Assembly (NCBI RefSeq): GCF_003006155.1
Contig: NZ_CP023559.1
Span: forward strand, 3,100,001-3,164,000
DNA length: 64,000 nucleotides
Source: Salinicola tamaricis
Lineage (GTDB): Bacteria; Pseudomonadota; Gammaproteobacteria; Pseudomonadales; Halomonadaceae
Direction: 5' to 3'
The position numbers and the translations under genes were made by a program. Shown here piece by piece: positions 30,968-40,246 of this stretch (position 1 is the stretch's first letter; every line of letters starts with the position of its first letter). The notes beneath the pieces are model-generated. The model saw only the letters and a list, made by a program, of their open reading frames with translations, was not told where the DNA came from and did not search any database.

Positions 30968-31870
30968 TCAATCGCGATAGGCGGACTCTTTCAGCGCGCG
31001 GATGCGGTCGTCCAGCGGCGGGTGGCTGGCGAACAGCTTCTCCATCAGCTTGCGCGTCTGGCCGGTGGTGATGGCGAAGGCGGTCAATGAGTCCGGCATC
31101 TGATCCGGCTGCTGGGTCTCCGCCTTGAGGCGGGAGAGCGCATTGATCATGGATCCGGCGCCGGCGTACTTGGCGCCGGCGGCATCGGCCCGATACTCGC
31201 GGAAGCGCGAGAACCAGGCGACGATGATCGATGCCACCAGGCCGAAAACGATCTCGGCGACGATGACGACGGCGAAATACCCCATGAAGCCGAGGCCGCC
31301 GCCGTTGTCGCGGCCGCGCAGGAAACTATCGACCACCTGCGCCACCACGCGGGCGAAGAACATCACGAAGGTATTGAGCACGCCCTGGATCAGCGCCAGG
31401 GTGACCATGTCACCATTGGCCACATGGCCGATCTCATGAGCCAGGACTGCGCGTACCTCTTCCGGGCGCATGCGTTCGAGCAGCCCCTGGGAGACCGCCA
31501 CCAGCGCGTCGTTCTTGTTCCAGCCGGTGGCGAAGGCGTTGGACTGCTGGGCCGGGAAGATCGCCACTTCCGGCATCTGGATATTGGCCTGCTGGGAGAG
31601 TTCGCGCACGGTATCCAGTAGCCACTGCTCGGTGGAGTTGCGCGGCTGGTCGATCACCTTGGCCTTGGTGCTCATCTTCGCCATCCATTTGGAGATGAAC
31701 AGCGACACCAGCGAGCCGGCCATGCCGAAGACGAAGCAGAAGATCAGCAGGCTGTTCATGTTCAGCCCGTTGGCATTCAGATAGGGCTCGACGCCCAGCA
31801 CGCGCAACGTGATGCTGGCGACGAGAACCACCGCCAGGTTGGTTGCCAGGAACAGGATGATTCGCATCAT
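30968..31870 (-). CDS. htpX: Membrane zinc metalloprotease HtpX
   Basis: Inner-membrane quality-control protease (M48B) degrading damaged membrane proteins together with FtsH. 300 residues: two N-terminal helices, zinc motif HEIGH at residues 145-149, further membrane helices around 160-220, and the downstream Glu ligand in the [15 protein letters not shown] segment. The C-terminus [14 protein letters not shown] is typical. CpxR or heat-shock control known in E. coli was not traced in the sequence. Confidence 0.95.
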   Translation of the reverse strand: MMRIILFLATNLAVVLVASITLRVLGVEPYLNANGLNMNSLLIFCFVFGMAGSLVSLFISKWMAKMSTKAKVIDQPRNSTEQWLLDTVRELSQQANIQMPEVAIFPAQQSNAFATGWNKNDALVAVSQGLLERMRPEEVRAVLAHEIGHVANGDMVTLALIQGVLNTFVMFFARVVAQVVDSFLRGRDNGGGLGFMGYFAVVIVAEIVFGLVASIIVAWFSRFREYRADAAGAKYAGAGSMINALSRLKAETQQPDQMPDSLTAFAITTGQTRKLMEKLFASHPPLDDRIRALKESAYRD

Positions 31871-32074
31871 CGGTTTCTACCCTCAGTCGTGGAAAACCTG
31901 CGTTGTCGATGGCCGGATGGCCCTCGGCGATTGCTTAGCCTGTTATGCGTTATCACCGGCTAATCAGATGGTTATGGCCTGTTAGATACGACGTTAGGCG
32001 ATAGGTTTCAAGAGGGGAAGGCCGCACGTCGCGCGCGGCCTTTGGGTATGGCGGTGGTGGGCCACCGCCGCGGA

Positions 32075-33300
32075 TCACTGGCGGTAGCGCGAGAGGAAGC
32101 GCGGGCGAAACGGTCGATCGCGTCACCCAACTGGTCCGCCCAGGGCAGGGTGACGATGCGCACGTGGTCGGGGTGGGGCCAGTTGAAGGCCGTGCCCTGG
32201 ACCAGCAGGATACGCTCCTGCAGCAGCAGATCGAGGACCATCTGGGCATCGTCGTGGATCGGGTAGATCTCCGGATCGAGCCGGGGGAAGGCGTAGAGCG
32301 CCCCCTTGGGCTTGACGCAGGAGACGCCAGGGATGGCGTTGAGCTTGTCGTACACCACGTCACGCTGTGCCAGTAGACGTCCGCCGGGCAGGATCAGATC
32401 GTTGATCGACTGATAGCCGCCGAGTCCGGTCTGGATCGCATGCTGGGCCGGCACGTTGGCGCAAAGCCGCATCGACGCCAGCATGTTGAGCCCCTGAATG
32501 AAGTCCTCGGCGTTTGCTTGCCCAGGCCGCCGGAGAGGATAATCCAGCCGGAGCGAAAGCGGCGCAGCGGTAGCTCTTGGAGAGCCCGTTCATGGTCACC
32601 ACCAGCTGGTCGTCCTCGGCCAGGGCTCCGGTGGAGACATGCTCGACGCCGTCATAGAGGATCTTGTCGTAGATCTCGTCGGGAACACCACCAGCCCGTG
32701 CTGGCGGGCCACGCCGAGGATTTCCTTGACCAACCGCCGGGCGGATAGACCGCCGGTGGGATTGTTGGGGTTGATCAGCACGATCGCGCGGGTGCGGGCG
32801 GTGATCTTGTCGCGGATATCGGCGATATCCGGCGCCCAGTCGTTGGCCTCGTCGCACAGGTAGTGCACCGGGTGGCCGCCGGAGAGATTGGCGGCGGCGG
32901 TCCACAGTGGATAGTCCGGCGCCGGGATCAGCACTTCGTCGCCGTCGTTGAGCAGCGCCTGCATCGCCATCACGATCAGCTCGGAGACGCCGTTGCCGAT
33001 GAAGATGTCCTCGATGCCGACCTGCGGAATGCCCTTGCGCTGGCACTCCTGCATGATCGCCTTGCGCGCCGAGTAAAGCCCCTTGGAGTCGCAGTAACCC
33101 TGAGCCGTCGGCAGGTTGCGCATCACGTCCTGCAGAATCTCCTCGGGCGCTTCGAAGCCGAAGGGTGCAGGGTTGCCGATGTTCAGCTTGAGAATGCGAT
33201 GGCCTTCGTCCTCGAGGCGCTTGGCGTGTTCGAGGACCGGCCCGCGGATGTCGTAACAGACGTTGTCGAGCTTGTGCGATTTCCGAATGGGGCGGGTCAT
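32075..33300 (-). CDS. alaA: Alanine aminotransferase AlaA-like (four frameshifts as sequenced)
   Basis: PLP enzyme of fold type I that makes alanine from pyruvate and glutamate. The N-terminal two thirds are intact: MTRPIRKSHKLDNVCYDIRGP, LKLNIGNPAPFGFEAP, and NPNNPTGG. Frames then break near 32690 (VVF|DEIYDK), 32555 (SYRCA|FRSGW), 32518 (LGK|NAEDF) and 32090 (before FLSRYRQ). Each is repaired by one base, nearly all apparent deletions. The PLP Lys sits in the GLSKSYR segment. Repaired length is about 409 residues, as in E. coli. I regard the breaks as probable sequence errors, but a decaying gene cannot be excluded. Confidence 0.85.
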
Positions 33301-33470
33301 GAGGTTTCCGTATGCTGCACAACCGAAGAGATCAGGCGGCGTCTGGGGCGCCGCGAGCGGGTGGCGGGCTGCATCGCCGACGCCCAGCATAACGCCGCGC
33401 GGACGCGGCGCAAGGGGCAGAAGCGCAAGGCTGCCAGCGCGATCTGTCATGCTCGCCGGCGTCGGCTCGT

Positions 33471-34424
33471 TCAGGTCGTCGGCATGTCGGCGGCGTCTTC
33501 GTGATCCGGTTCCGGGGCGGGGATGTCCGTCGGCAGCTCCAGGGTGACCCGCCCGAGCTTGCCATCGCGCAGCTCGTGCAGCAGCACCTCGGCGCCGCGG
33601 TGCAGATTGATCACGCCGCCGGCCTTCAACCCGCCGCGCTTGCGCGCGATCTCGTTCATGATCGCATGGCCGTCGAAACCGGCACGCGCCTGCAGATCGA
33701 TCAGCTTGGGACCGTCGGCATCGACGCTCTCCGCCGCCACCGGGGCGACGTAAGCCGGCAAGTCGTCGAGCTTGTAGCGCTCGCGCAGGGCCTCTGGGTA
33801 GCGTCTGGCCAGCTCGGCGGCGCAGACGATGGCCACGTCCACGTACTCGATTGCGGTGTCACGAATGGCGCCGCTGGCGGCGAGCCGATAGGCGCTGGCC
33901 TGATCTTCGATCTTGGGCCATAGCACGCCGGGGGTATCGATCAGCGCCACGCGGCCGTCGATCCGGATCTTCTGCTGGCGCTTGGTCACCGCCGGCTCGT
34001 TACCGGTCTTGGCGATCTTGCGCCCGGCGAGGCCGTTGATCAGCGTCGATTTCCCCACGTTGGGGATACCCATCACCATGACCCGCACATCGCGGTCGGC
34101 GCGGACCTGGCCGGCCAGCTCATGGCACAGCGCTGGAATCTGCTTCAGCTCGCGGGCCTGTGTGGTGGTCACTGCGATGGCGCGGCTGTCGGGCTGGGCA
34201 TCGAAGTGCGCGATCCAAGCCTGGGTCGCCTCGGGGTCGGCGAGATCGGCCCGCGACAGGATCTTGAGCACCGGCTTGTGCTCGGTCAGATCGGCCAGCA
34301 TCGGGTTGCCGCTGGAGTAGGGTAGACGCGCATCGAGCACCTCGATGACCACGTCGATCTCCGGCAGCGCCTCGGTGATCTGGCGGCGCGCCTTGTTCAT
34401 GTGACCGGGATACCAGCCGAGCAT
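33471..34424 (-). CDS. rbgA: Ribosome biogenesis GTPase YlqF/RbgA
   Basis: Assembly GTPase for the large ribosomal subunit with a circularly permuted G domain. 317 residues: MLGWYPGHMNKARRQI start, VLDARLPYSSGNP, the G4-like LSRADLAD, then G1 GIPNVGKSTLINGL, G2 region and G3 DTPG. The C-terminal helical RNA-binding domain follows. Good GGAG ribosome site. Confidence 0.92.
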   Translation of the reverse strand: MLGWYPGHMNKARRQITEALPEIDVVIEVLDARLPYSSGNPMLADLTEHKPVLKILSRADLADPEATQAWIAHFDAQPDSRAIAVTTTQARELKQIPALCHELAGQVRADRDVRVMVMGIPNVGKSTLINGLAGRKIAKTGNEPAVTKRQQKIRIDGRVALIDTPGVLWPKIEDQASAYRLAASGAIRDTAIEYVDVAIVCAAELARRYPEALRERYKLDDLPAYVAPVAAESVDADGPKLIDLQARAGFDGHAIMNEIARKRGGLKAGGVINLHRGAEVLLHELRDGKLGRVTLELPTDIPAPEPDHEDAADMPTT

Positions 34425-34627
34425 ACGTCTCTCCTGCCAATGTCATGCCTGTCGGGGGGATGCCCGACGCCAAGCGGGCGGACAGTCTAGCAGGATGCGG
34501 CCCTCAGCGGCTGCAGGGTGGTGGGGGACGGCGCGTGCGCCCGGCCGGTGATGACACCCTCGTGCATCCAGTCGCCGGCGTGCGGCGTAGAGGTATGGTC
34601 CATCAATCGCAGGGAAAGGAGCCCCGC

Positions 34628-35038
34628 ATGAAACCTCTCGTATCCATCGCCGCCGGCCTGCTGCTCACCAGCGTTGCCAGCGTCTCGTTGGCCGCCGGCA
34701 ATCCGATCAGCGTACATGTCCTGAATACTCAGAGCGGCAAACCCTCGGCGGGCGTCGAGGTCACGCTGGAGCATCGGGCCGACGGCCAGTGGGAGACCAT
34801 CGCCACCGGGACCACCTCCGAAGACGGGCGGATCTCAGCGCTCTATCCCGAAGATGAGACGTTCGAAGCCGGTGTCTATCGCGCCGTCTTCGCTACCGGT
34901 GACTGGTACCGTGACCGCGGCACCGAGACCTTCTTTCCCGAAATCACCGTCCCGTTCGAGGTCGTCGACACGCAGCAGCACTACCATATCCCGCTGCTGC
35001 TGAGCCCCTACGCTTATTCTACCTACCGCGGCAGCTGA
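34628..35038 (+). CDS. hiuH: Periplasmic 5-hydroxyisourate hydrolase (transthyretin-like)
   Basis: Hydrolyses 5-hydroxyisourate, the product of urate oxidation. 136 residues with a signal peptide (MKPLVSIAAGLLLTSVASVSLA) and the TLP fold: ISVHVLNTQSGKPSAGVEVTLE at the start, YHIPLLLSPYAYSTYRGS at the end, where the terminal YRGS is the diagnostic signature. Catalytic His in SVHVLN and HIPLLL, and Arg in YRGS, are in place. No other purine-degradation gene is nearby, and the export signal points to periplasmic action, as in some enterobacterial homologues. Confidence 0.92.
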   Translation: MKPLVSIAAGLLLTSVASVSLAAGNPISVHVLNTQSGKPSAGVEVTLEHRADGQWETIATGTTSEDGRISALYPEDETFEAGVYRAVFATGDWYRDRGTETFFPEITVPFEVVDTQQHYHIPLLLSPYAYSTYRGS

Positions 35039-35069
35039 GCCTGGTCGGATAAGCGGCGACAGTCACAAT

Positions 35070-35101
35070 GACAGCGCCCCGACCGAGGTCGGGGCGCTGT
35101 C
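35070..35101. terminator. Perfect hairpin between hiuH and msrB
   Basis: 15-bp perfect stem (35070-35084, 35087-35101) 31 bp past the hiuH stop. Tiny loop and no long T-run, so it may act in both directions for hiuH and the facing msrB. Confidence 0.65.
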
Positions 35102-35224
35102 GTGTTGGAAGTGTGCGGGCTTGCGTTTCGACGTTGCTGTCCTGGCGCTACGGTCTTGGGACTAGGGTCCTGGCGCTACCCTGGCCCAATGCAGCGTGGC
35201 CTTGGGGGGTGGCCACGGGCGCAA

Positions 35225-35623
35225 TCATTCGCCGGCATGGAAGGTGATGGCCACCGAGTTGATGCAGTAGCGCTGGCCGGTGGTCTCCGTCGGGCCGTCG
35301 GGGAAGACATGGCCCAGGTGGGCATCGCAGCGGCGGCAGGTCACTTCGATGCGGCGCATGCCGTGGCTGGTGTCCGTGTGCTCTTCCACCGAGGCGGCGG
35401 CCAGCGGGCGGTCGAAGCTGGGCCAGCCGCAGTGTGCTTCGAACTTGTGCTCGTTCTCGAACAGCGGGGCGCCGCAGCAGACGCAGTGATAGATGCCCTG
35501 GACCGGCTCCACCTGGTAGTCGCCGCTGAACGGTGGCTCGGTGCCTTTTTCCCGGGTGACGTGGTACTGCTCCGGGGTCAGCTGTTCGCGCCACTCGGCG
35601 TCGCTCTTCTTGATTCTACTCAT
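35225..35623 (-). CDS. msrB: Peptide-methionine (R)-S-oxide reductase
   Basis: Repairs methionine-R-sulfoxide in proteins. 132 residues. Zinc site C47/C50 (CVCC) and C96/C99 (CRRC), substrate motif HCGWPSF, and catalytic C120 in RYCINS. GAGGAG ribosome site before the ATG at 35623. Single gene facing hiuH. Confidence 0.95.
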   Translation of the reverse strand: MSRIKKSDAEWREQLTPEQYHVTREKGTEPPFSGDYQVEPVQGIYHCVCCGAPLFENEHKFEAHCGWPSFDRPLAAASVEEHTDTSHGMRRIEVTCRRCDAHLGHVFPDGPTETTGQRYCINSVAITFHAGE

Positions 35624-35726
35624 GGCGGGTCTCCTCGTGCCTCGTCACCTGTCTGCATTACAGGCCATTTGCGGCGCTCTCGCCAGCGCGTTTTAGGTGG
35701 CGATGAACAGCGGTGAAATCAATTGC

Positions 35727-35755
35727 TTGACAGCTTTGGGCGGCCTCAGTAATAT
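35727..35755 (+). promoter_or_regulatory. Sigma-70 promoter of the tRNA-Glu/Gly cluster
   Basis: TTGACA (35727-35732), 17-nt spacer, TAATAT (35750-35755), then a GC-rich discriminator, the usual mark of a stringently controlled stable-RNA promoter. It lies 32 bp upstream of the first tRNA-Glu. Confidence 0.85.
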
Positions 35756-35786
35756 GCGCGCCATCTCGACGGAGACGAGACATTGC

Positions 35787-35862
35787 GTCCCATTCGTCTA
35801 GTGGTCTAGGACACCGCCCTTTCACGGCGGTAACAGGGGTTCGAACCCCCTATGGGACGCCA
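35787..35862 (+). tRNA. tRNA-Glu (UUC), copy 1
   Basis: 76 nt with encoded CCA. Acceptor GTCCCAT/ATGGGAC, anticodon TTC within CCCTTTCACGG, T-loop GGTTCGAACC. Very close to E. coli tRNA-Glu. First of three tandem Glu-Gly units. Confidence 0.97.
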
Positions 35863-35914
35863 CTCGACTCTTTCGAAGATACTGTCGAAGCCGGCTTGGT
35901 TCGTCAGTCAGGAA

Positions 35915-35989
35915 GCGGGAATAGCTCAGTGGTAGAGCATCGCCTTGCCAAGGCGAGGGTCGGGAGTTCGAATCTCCTTTCCCGCTCCA
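35915..35989 (+). tRNA. tRNA-Gly (GCC), copy 1
   Basis: 75 nt with CCA. Acceptor GCGGGAA/TTCCCGC, anticodon GCC in CTTGCCAAG, T-loop AGTTCGAAT. The following spacer contains a decayed 3' tRNA-Gly-like segment ending at 36064. Confidence 0.97.
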
Positions 35990-36015
35990 AGCTTGTGGTA
36001 TCGGTAGTGTGGCAA

Positions 36016-36064
36016 AGGGTCGTGAGCTGGAACGCCAGCCCGGTCGATCTTCTTTCCCGCTCCA
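36016..36064 (+). pseudogene. Decayed tRNA-Gly 3' part in spacer 1
   Basis: The spacer after tRNA-Gly copy 1 has GTGGTA-, AGGGTCG- and GAG-like blocks in tRNA-Gly order and ends with TCTTTCCCGCTCCA, the complete 3' acceptor and CCA of tRNA-Gly. The 5' acceptor and anticodon arm are not preserved. A related segment lies in spacer 2. Confidence 0.65.
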
Positions 36065-36071
36065 ACAATGC

Positions 36072-36146
36072 GTCCCATTCGTCTAGTGGTCTAGGACACC
36101 GCCCTTTCACGGCGGTAAAGGGGTTCGAACCCCCTATGGGACGCCA
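36072..36146 (+). tRNA. tRNA-Glu (UUC), copy 2, variable loop one base short
   Basis: Identical to copy 1 except GGTAACAGGGG reads GGTAAAGGGG, so the variable region is one base short (75 nt). This is either an assembly indel or a real variant; the stems are intact. Confidence 0.9.
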
Positions 36147-36196
36147 CTTCGATGATCGCTCGATCATCCTGTCGAAGCCAGTCTTCGACACGACAA

Positions 36197-36271
36197 GCGG
36201 GAATAGCTCAGTGGTAGAGCATCGCCTTGCCAAGGCGAGGGTCGGGAGTTCGAATCTCCTTTCCCGCTCCA
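36197..36271 (+). tRNA. tRNA-Gly (GCC), copy 2
   Basis: 75 nt, identical to copy 1. The spacer between tRNA-Glu copy 2 and this gene contains a GATGATCG/CGATCATC palindrome that recurs after copy 3 of tRNA-Glu and could serve RNA processing. Confidence 0.97.
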
Positions 36272-36297
36272 GTTTTGTGGTATCTGAAGCGTGATCG

Positions 36298-36346
36298 AGG
36301 GTCGTGAGCCGGAACGCCGGTCCGATCGATCTCCTTTCCCGCTCCA
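36298..36346 (+). pseudogene. Decayed tRNA-Gly 3' part in spacer 2
   Basis: GAGGGTCG-GAG- and ATCTCCTTTCCCGCTCCA repeat the 3' half of tRNA-Gly without its 5' half. The same TTTTGTGGTA sequence follows both this segment and the real tRNA-Gly copy 2, so the region looks like a partial duplication of the tRNA 3' end with flank. Confidence 0.7.
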
Positions 36347-36406
36347 GTTTTGTGGTACCCGGCAGGTGATCGAAGGCTCCGCCTGGCTGTCACGCGCCGG
36401 TCTTGC

Positions 36407-36482
36407 GTCCCATTCGTCTAGTGGTCCAGGACACCGCCCTTTCACGGCGGTAACAGGGGTTCGAACCCCCTATGGGACGCCA
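36407..36482 (+). tRNA. tRNA-Glu (UUC), copy 3
   Basis: 76 nt. Differs from copy 1 by GTCCAGG instead of GTCTAGG in the D-loop. Confidence 0.97.
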
Positions 36483-36531
36483 CTTCGATGATCGCTCGAT
36501 CATCCCGTCGAAGCCAGGCTTCGACCGACAA

Positions 36532-36606
36532 GCGGGAATAGCTCAGTGGTAGAGCATCGCCTTGCCAAGGCGAGGGTCGGGAGTTCGAATCTCCTTTCCC
36601 GCTCCA
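36532..36606 (+). tRNA. tRNA-Gly (GCC), copy 3
   Basis: 75 nt, identical to the other two copies, last gene of the cluster. Confidence 0.97.
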
Positions 36607-36924
36607 GTTTTGTGGTATCTGACGCGTAATCGATAGCTCTCCTCACCTCGTCCGACGTGTCGAGATGTTGTCGTCTGTTGCCATCGTCCTGGGGCTGACG
36701 ATATCGCATCGGCTGTGGGTGCCTGACGCGCATCGCGCAGTACGATCCCGCCTTCTCTGCCGCCGGCCGGCTTCCCGACTACGCTGACACGGTAGCGTGG
36801 TGACGCCGAGGGCCGACGATAGTGATGACGATGGTGTCTATTCGTCTGCTAAAGATTGATTTTCCATCGATCGGCCCCATATGTGGCGGCACTTCTTCTT
36901 CTACGTACTCGACAGGAATCCCTG
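36607..36924. other. Region between the tRNA cluster and the ABC transporter
   Basis: 318 bp. It begins with the TTTTGTGGTATCTGA flank shared by the tRNA-Gly copies. I see no gene and no clear terminator here. The ribosome site CAGGA precedes the ABC ATPase start. Confidence 0.5.
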
Positions 36925-37902
36925 ATGGCAGAACCGGCACTGTCCATCCGCGGGCTGACCAAAGTCTACGGTAATGGATTCGAAGCCCTCAAAGGCATCG
37001 ATCTCGATGTCGAGCAGGGCGACTTTTTCGCGCTGCTCGGCCCCAACGGCGCGGGCAAGTCCACCACCCTGGGCATCGTCTGCTCATTGGTGCAGAAGAG
37101 CGCGGGTCAGGTGAAGATCTTCGGTATCGATATCGACCATGACTTCGCCAAGGCGAAATACAACCTCGGCGTGGTGCCGCAGGAGTTCAACTTCAGCCAG
37201 TTCGAGAAGGTCGAGGACATCATCCTCACCCAGGCGGGCTACTACGGCATGCCGATGAAGGAGGCCAAGCCGCGCTGTGAGCGTCTGCTCAAGGATCTCG
37301 GCCTGTGGGACAAGCGCAACGGTGCCGCGCGCATGCTCTCCGGCGGCATGAAACGGCGGCTGATGATCGCGCGTGCCCTGATTCATCGCCCGCGCCTGCT
37401 GATTCTCGACGAGCCCACCGCCGGGGTCGATATCGAGCTGCGCCGCAGCATGTGGGAGTACATGCGCCGGATCAACGAGGAGGAGGGCACCTCGATCATC
37501 CTGACCACGCACTATCTCGAGGAAGCCGAGAGCCTGTGCCGCAATATCGCCATCATCAATCGGGGCGAGATCATCAAGAATACCTCGATGCGCGGCCTGC
37601 TGACCGAGCTGGACACCGAGACCTTTCTGCTCGATCTGGCCGAGCCGCTGGAGGCCGCCCCCCAGGTGGAAGGCTTTGAGGTCGAGCGGGTGGACTCGCA
37701 CCAGCTGGCACTCTCCGTGCGCAAGGGCACCGATCTCAACGATGCCTTCCAGCAATTGACCCGTCAGGGCGTGCGCGTGCTGTCCATGCGTAACCGAGCC
37801 AATCGTCTGGAAGAGCTGTTCGTCTCGATGACCTCGCAGCCGGATGCCGGCAGCGGTATCGACAGCGCCAACTCGACACCGGCCAAGGAGACGGCATCTT
37901 GA
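36925..37902 (+). CDS. ABC transporter ATP-binding protein, YadG family
   Basis: 325 residues. Walker A GPNGAGKSTT, Q-loop VPQEFNF, signature LSGGMKRR, Walker B LLILDEPTAGVD and H-loop TTHYLEEAE. The C-terminal extension is typical of ABC-2 exporters. Stop overlaps the permease start by four bases. YadG/YadH-type systems are exporters of unknown substrate; I do not assign one. Start ATG 36925 gives the expected SIRGLTKVYGNG at residue 7. Confidence 0.92.
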   Translation: MAEPALSIRGLTKVYGNGFEALKGIDLDVEQGDFFALLGPNGAGKSTTLGIVCSLVQKSAGQVKIFGIDIDHDFAKAKYNLGVVPQEFNFSQFEKVEDIILTQAGYYGMPMKEAKPRCERLLKDLGLWDKRNGAARMLSGGMKRRLMIARALIHRPRLLILDEPTAGVDIELRRSMWEYMRRINEEEGTSIILTTHYLEEAESLCRNIAIINRGEIIKNTSMRGLLTELDTETFLLDLAEPLEAAPQVEGFEVERVDSHQLALSVRKGTDLNDAFQQLTRQGVRVLSMRNRANRLEELFVSMTSQPDAGSGIDSANSTPAKETAS

Positions 37903-38672
37903 ATACCCGGCAACTGCTGATTTCGCTCTGGACCATGGTGGTGAAAGAGGTACGCCGCTTCGTGCGGATCTGGCCCCAGACCCTGGTGCCGCCCTCCATC
38001 ACCATGACCATGTACTTCATCATCTTCGGCAACCTGATCGGTTCACGTGTGGGCGAGATGCACGGTATCTCTTACATGTCCTACATCGTGCCGGGCCTGA
38101 TCATGATGTCGGTGATCACCAACAGCTACTCCAACGTGGCGTCATCGTTCTTCTCCAACAAGTTCCAGCGCAGCGTGGAGGAGATGATGGTCTCGCCGAT
38201 GCCCAACTGGGTCATCCTGGGCGGCTTCGTGATCGGTGGGGCGGCGCGCGGGCTCGGTGTCGGGCTGATCGTGACGCTGGTTTCGCTGTTCTTTACCCAT
38301 CTCGATCTGCACCATCCGTTCCTGACCCTGATGGTAGTGGTCATGACCGCCTTGCTGTTCTCGATCGGCGGCTTCATCAATGCGCTGCTGGCCAAGAAGT
38401 TCGACGATATCTCGATCATTCCGATCTTCGTGCTGACGCCGCTGACCTACCTGGGAGGCGTGTTCTACTCGATCGACCTGCTGCCCGAGTTCTGGCAGAA
38501 GGTGACCATGATCAACCCGATCCTGTATATGGTTAACGCTTTCCGCTACGGCATTCTGGGCATTTCCGACATTCCGGTGAGTGGGGCGCTGATCGCTATC
38601 GCCGCCTTCATCGTCGTGTTCTGGTGCCTGGCGCTGTGGATGCTCAACCGTGGCAAGGGGATTCGCTCATGA
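37899..38672 (+). CDS. ABC-2 type permease, YadH family
   Basis: 257 residues with six predicted membrane helices: for example PPSITMTMYFIIFGNLIG, SYIVPGLIMMSVITNSYSN, LVSLFFTHLD, VVMTALLFSIGGFINALL, ISIIPIFVLTPLTYLGGVF and ALIAIAAFIVVFWCLALWML. PLTYLGGVFYSI and NPILYMVNAFRYG are ABC-2 permease signatures. Partner of the preceding ATPase. It overlaps queF by four bases, so all three share a transcript. Confidence 0.92.
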   Translation: MNTRQLLISLWTMVVKEVRRFVRIWPQTLVPPSITMTMYFIIFGNLIGSRVGEMHGISYMSYIVPGLIMMSVITNSYSNVASSFFSNKFQRSVEEMMVSPMPNWVILGGFVIGGAARGLGVGLIVTLVSLFFTHLDLHHPFLTLMVVVMTALLFSIGGFINALLAKKFDDISIIPIFVLTPLTYLGGVFYSIDLLPEFWQKVTMINPILYMVNAFRYGILGISDIPVSGALIAIAAFIVVFWCLALWMLNRGKGIRS

Positions 38673-39508
38673 GTACACCGCGCCCGGAGACCCTCGTTGA
38701 TGCGCCGCTGGGCCGCGAGTCCGCCTATCCCGAGCGCTACGACGTCGGCTTGCTGTTCCCCATCGAGCGTGCCGCCAATCGGGCCCCGCTGGGAATCGAG
38801 GCCACGTCGTTGCCGTTCGTCGGCGGTGACGAGTGGTGGGCCTTCGAGCTCTCCTGGCTCGACCCGCGCGGCAAGCCGGTGGTCGCGGTGGCGCGCTTCC
38901 GCCTGCCGGCGGATTCGCCCTGCTTGATCGAATCCAAGTCGTGGAAGCTCTATCTCAACAGCTTCAATCAGACCACCTTCAGCGGTCGCGACCAGGTGAT
39001 CGATACACTGGTGCGCGATCTGAGCGCGGCAGCGGGTGGCGAGGTCACGGTGGAGCTGTTCGGTGTCGATGACACCGCACTCGCGCCGGCGCCGCTGCCT
39101 GGCGAAGGGATCGACGAGCTCGAGGTCGAAATCGATCGTTATACGCCGGCGCCGGCGCTGCTCGCCTGCGACGAGGACGATATCGTCGAAGAGACGCTGC
39201 ACTCGCACCTGCTCAAGTCCAACTGTCCGGTGACCGGCCAGCCCGATTGGGGCAGCGTGCTCGTTCAGTACCGCGGGCCGCGGATCGAGCGCGCGTCGCT
39301 GCTGCGCTATCTCATCTCCTATCGCCAGCACCAGGATTTTCACGAGCACTGCGTCGAGCATATCTTCGTCGATCTGATGTCACGCTGCCGTCCCGAGCGG
39401 CTGCTGGTGATGGCGCGTTATGTGCGCCGCGGCGGGCTCGATATCAACCCGTGGCGGGCCACGCCGGGTTGGACGCCGGAGTTACCGCCACGTCTGCTGC
39501 GGCAGTAG
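38669..39508 (+). CDS. queF: NADPH-dependent 7-cyano-7-deazaguanine reductase (bimodular QueF)
   Basis: Makes preQ1 for queuosine in tRNA. 279 residues, the long two-T-fold form. ESKSWKLYLNSFNQT (substrate and NADPH site) lies near residue 90, the nucleophile is C186 in SNCPVTGQPDW, and FHEHCVEHIFVDLM lies in the second module. Coupled to the yadH gene through a 4-bp overlap. Confidence 0.94.
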   Translation: MSTPRPETLVDAPLGRESAYPERYDVGLLFPIERAANRAPLGIEATSLPFVGGDEWWAFELSWLDPRGKPVVAVARFRLPADSPCLIESKSWKLYLNSFNQTTFSGRDQVIDTLVRDLSAAAGGEVTVELFGVDDTALAPAPLPGEGIDELEVEIDRYTPAPALLACDEDDIVEETLHSHLLKSNCPVTGQPDWGSVLVQYRGPRIERASLLRYLISYRQHQDFHEHCVEHIFVDLMSRCRPERLLVMARYVRRGGLDINPWRATPGWTPELPPRLLRQ

Positions 39509-39572
39509 CGCTTTTGACGTAGAGTCGAGCGATCCTTTGCGTGTTATCAACGATGTCTCAGAGGAGTCAGAC

Positions 39573-40133
39573 ATGGATGCCATGACGCTACTGCATCAGC
39601 GTCGTTCGATGGGCAAACTGGCCGGTCCGGCGCCCACCGCCGAGCAGCTCGACGCGCTCTACCGTGCGGCACTGCGGGCGCCTGATCACAAGGAAATGAC
39701 CCCGTACCGCTTCATCGAGATCAGCGGTGAAGGGCTTGACCGCCTGGGTGAGCTGTTCGCCCGCTCCGACTATCAGGCCAATCCGCATATCGATGACGGC
39801 AATCTCGATGCCGCGCGCAAGAAGCCCAGGCGGGCGCCGATGATCATCGCGGTGATCGCGCGCATCACGCCGGACCTGCCCAAGGTGCCGCCGGTCGAGC
39901 AGATCATCTCTGCGGGTTGCGCCGCGCATGCGATGCTCTACGCGGCTTTCGCGCAAGGGCTGGGGGCGATGTGGCGCACCGGCACCTATGCCCATGACAA
40001 GACCGTATGGCGCGGGCTCGGCCTGGCCGAGCACGAAGAGCTGATCGGCTATCTCTATCTCGGCCAGCCGGGTGGCCGCTACCCACAACCGCCGGTGCGC
40101 GATCCGCAGGCGTACGTCGAGCGTTGGCAGTGA
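39573..40133 (+). CDS. Nitroreductase family protein, YdjA type
   Basis: FMN-dependent NAD(P)H oxidoreductase of the small YdjA group, 186 residues. RRSMGKLAGPAPTAEQLDALYRAALRAPDH is the FMN-binding start, GCAAHAMLYAAFAQGLGAMWRTGTYA the core helix, and EELIGYLYLGQPGG the family end. GAGGAG ribosome site. Physiological substrate not known for the family. Confidence 0.9.
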   Translation: MDAMTLLHQRRSMGKLAGPAPTAEQLDALYRAALRAPDHKEMTPYRFIEISGEGLDRLGELFARSDYQANPHIDDGNLDAARKKPRRAPMIIAVIARITPDLPKVPPVEQIISAGCAAHAMLYAAFAQGLGAMWRTGTYAHDKTVWRGLGLAEHEELIGYLYLGQPGGRYPQPPVRDPQAYVERWQ

Positions 40134-40165
40134 GGCAGAAAAAGCTAGATGAGAGAAAAAATGGC

Positions 40166-40194
40166 TTGCGATCACGGAGTTAGGCGGATAAGAT
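40166..40194 (+). promoter_or_regulatory. Promoter of tRNA-Ser
   Basis: TTGCGA (40166-40171), 17-nt spacer, TAAGAT (40189-40194), GC-rich discriminator. 53 bp before the tRNA. Confidence 0.7.
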
Positions 40195-40246
40195 GTGCGC
40201 CGTTCTGAACGAAGCGGCAACGCCGAAACGGGCAGGATGACAATGC

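Noticed and set aside
35896..36294. Open frames across the tRNA cluster
   Set aside because: They are translated tRNA sequence and spacers.
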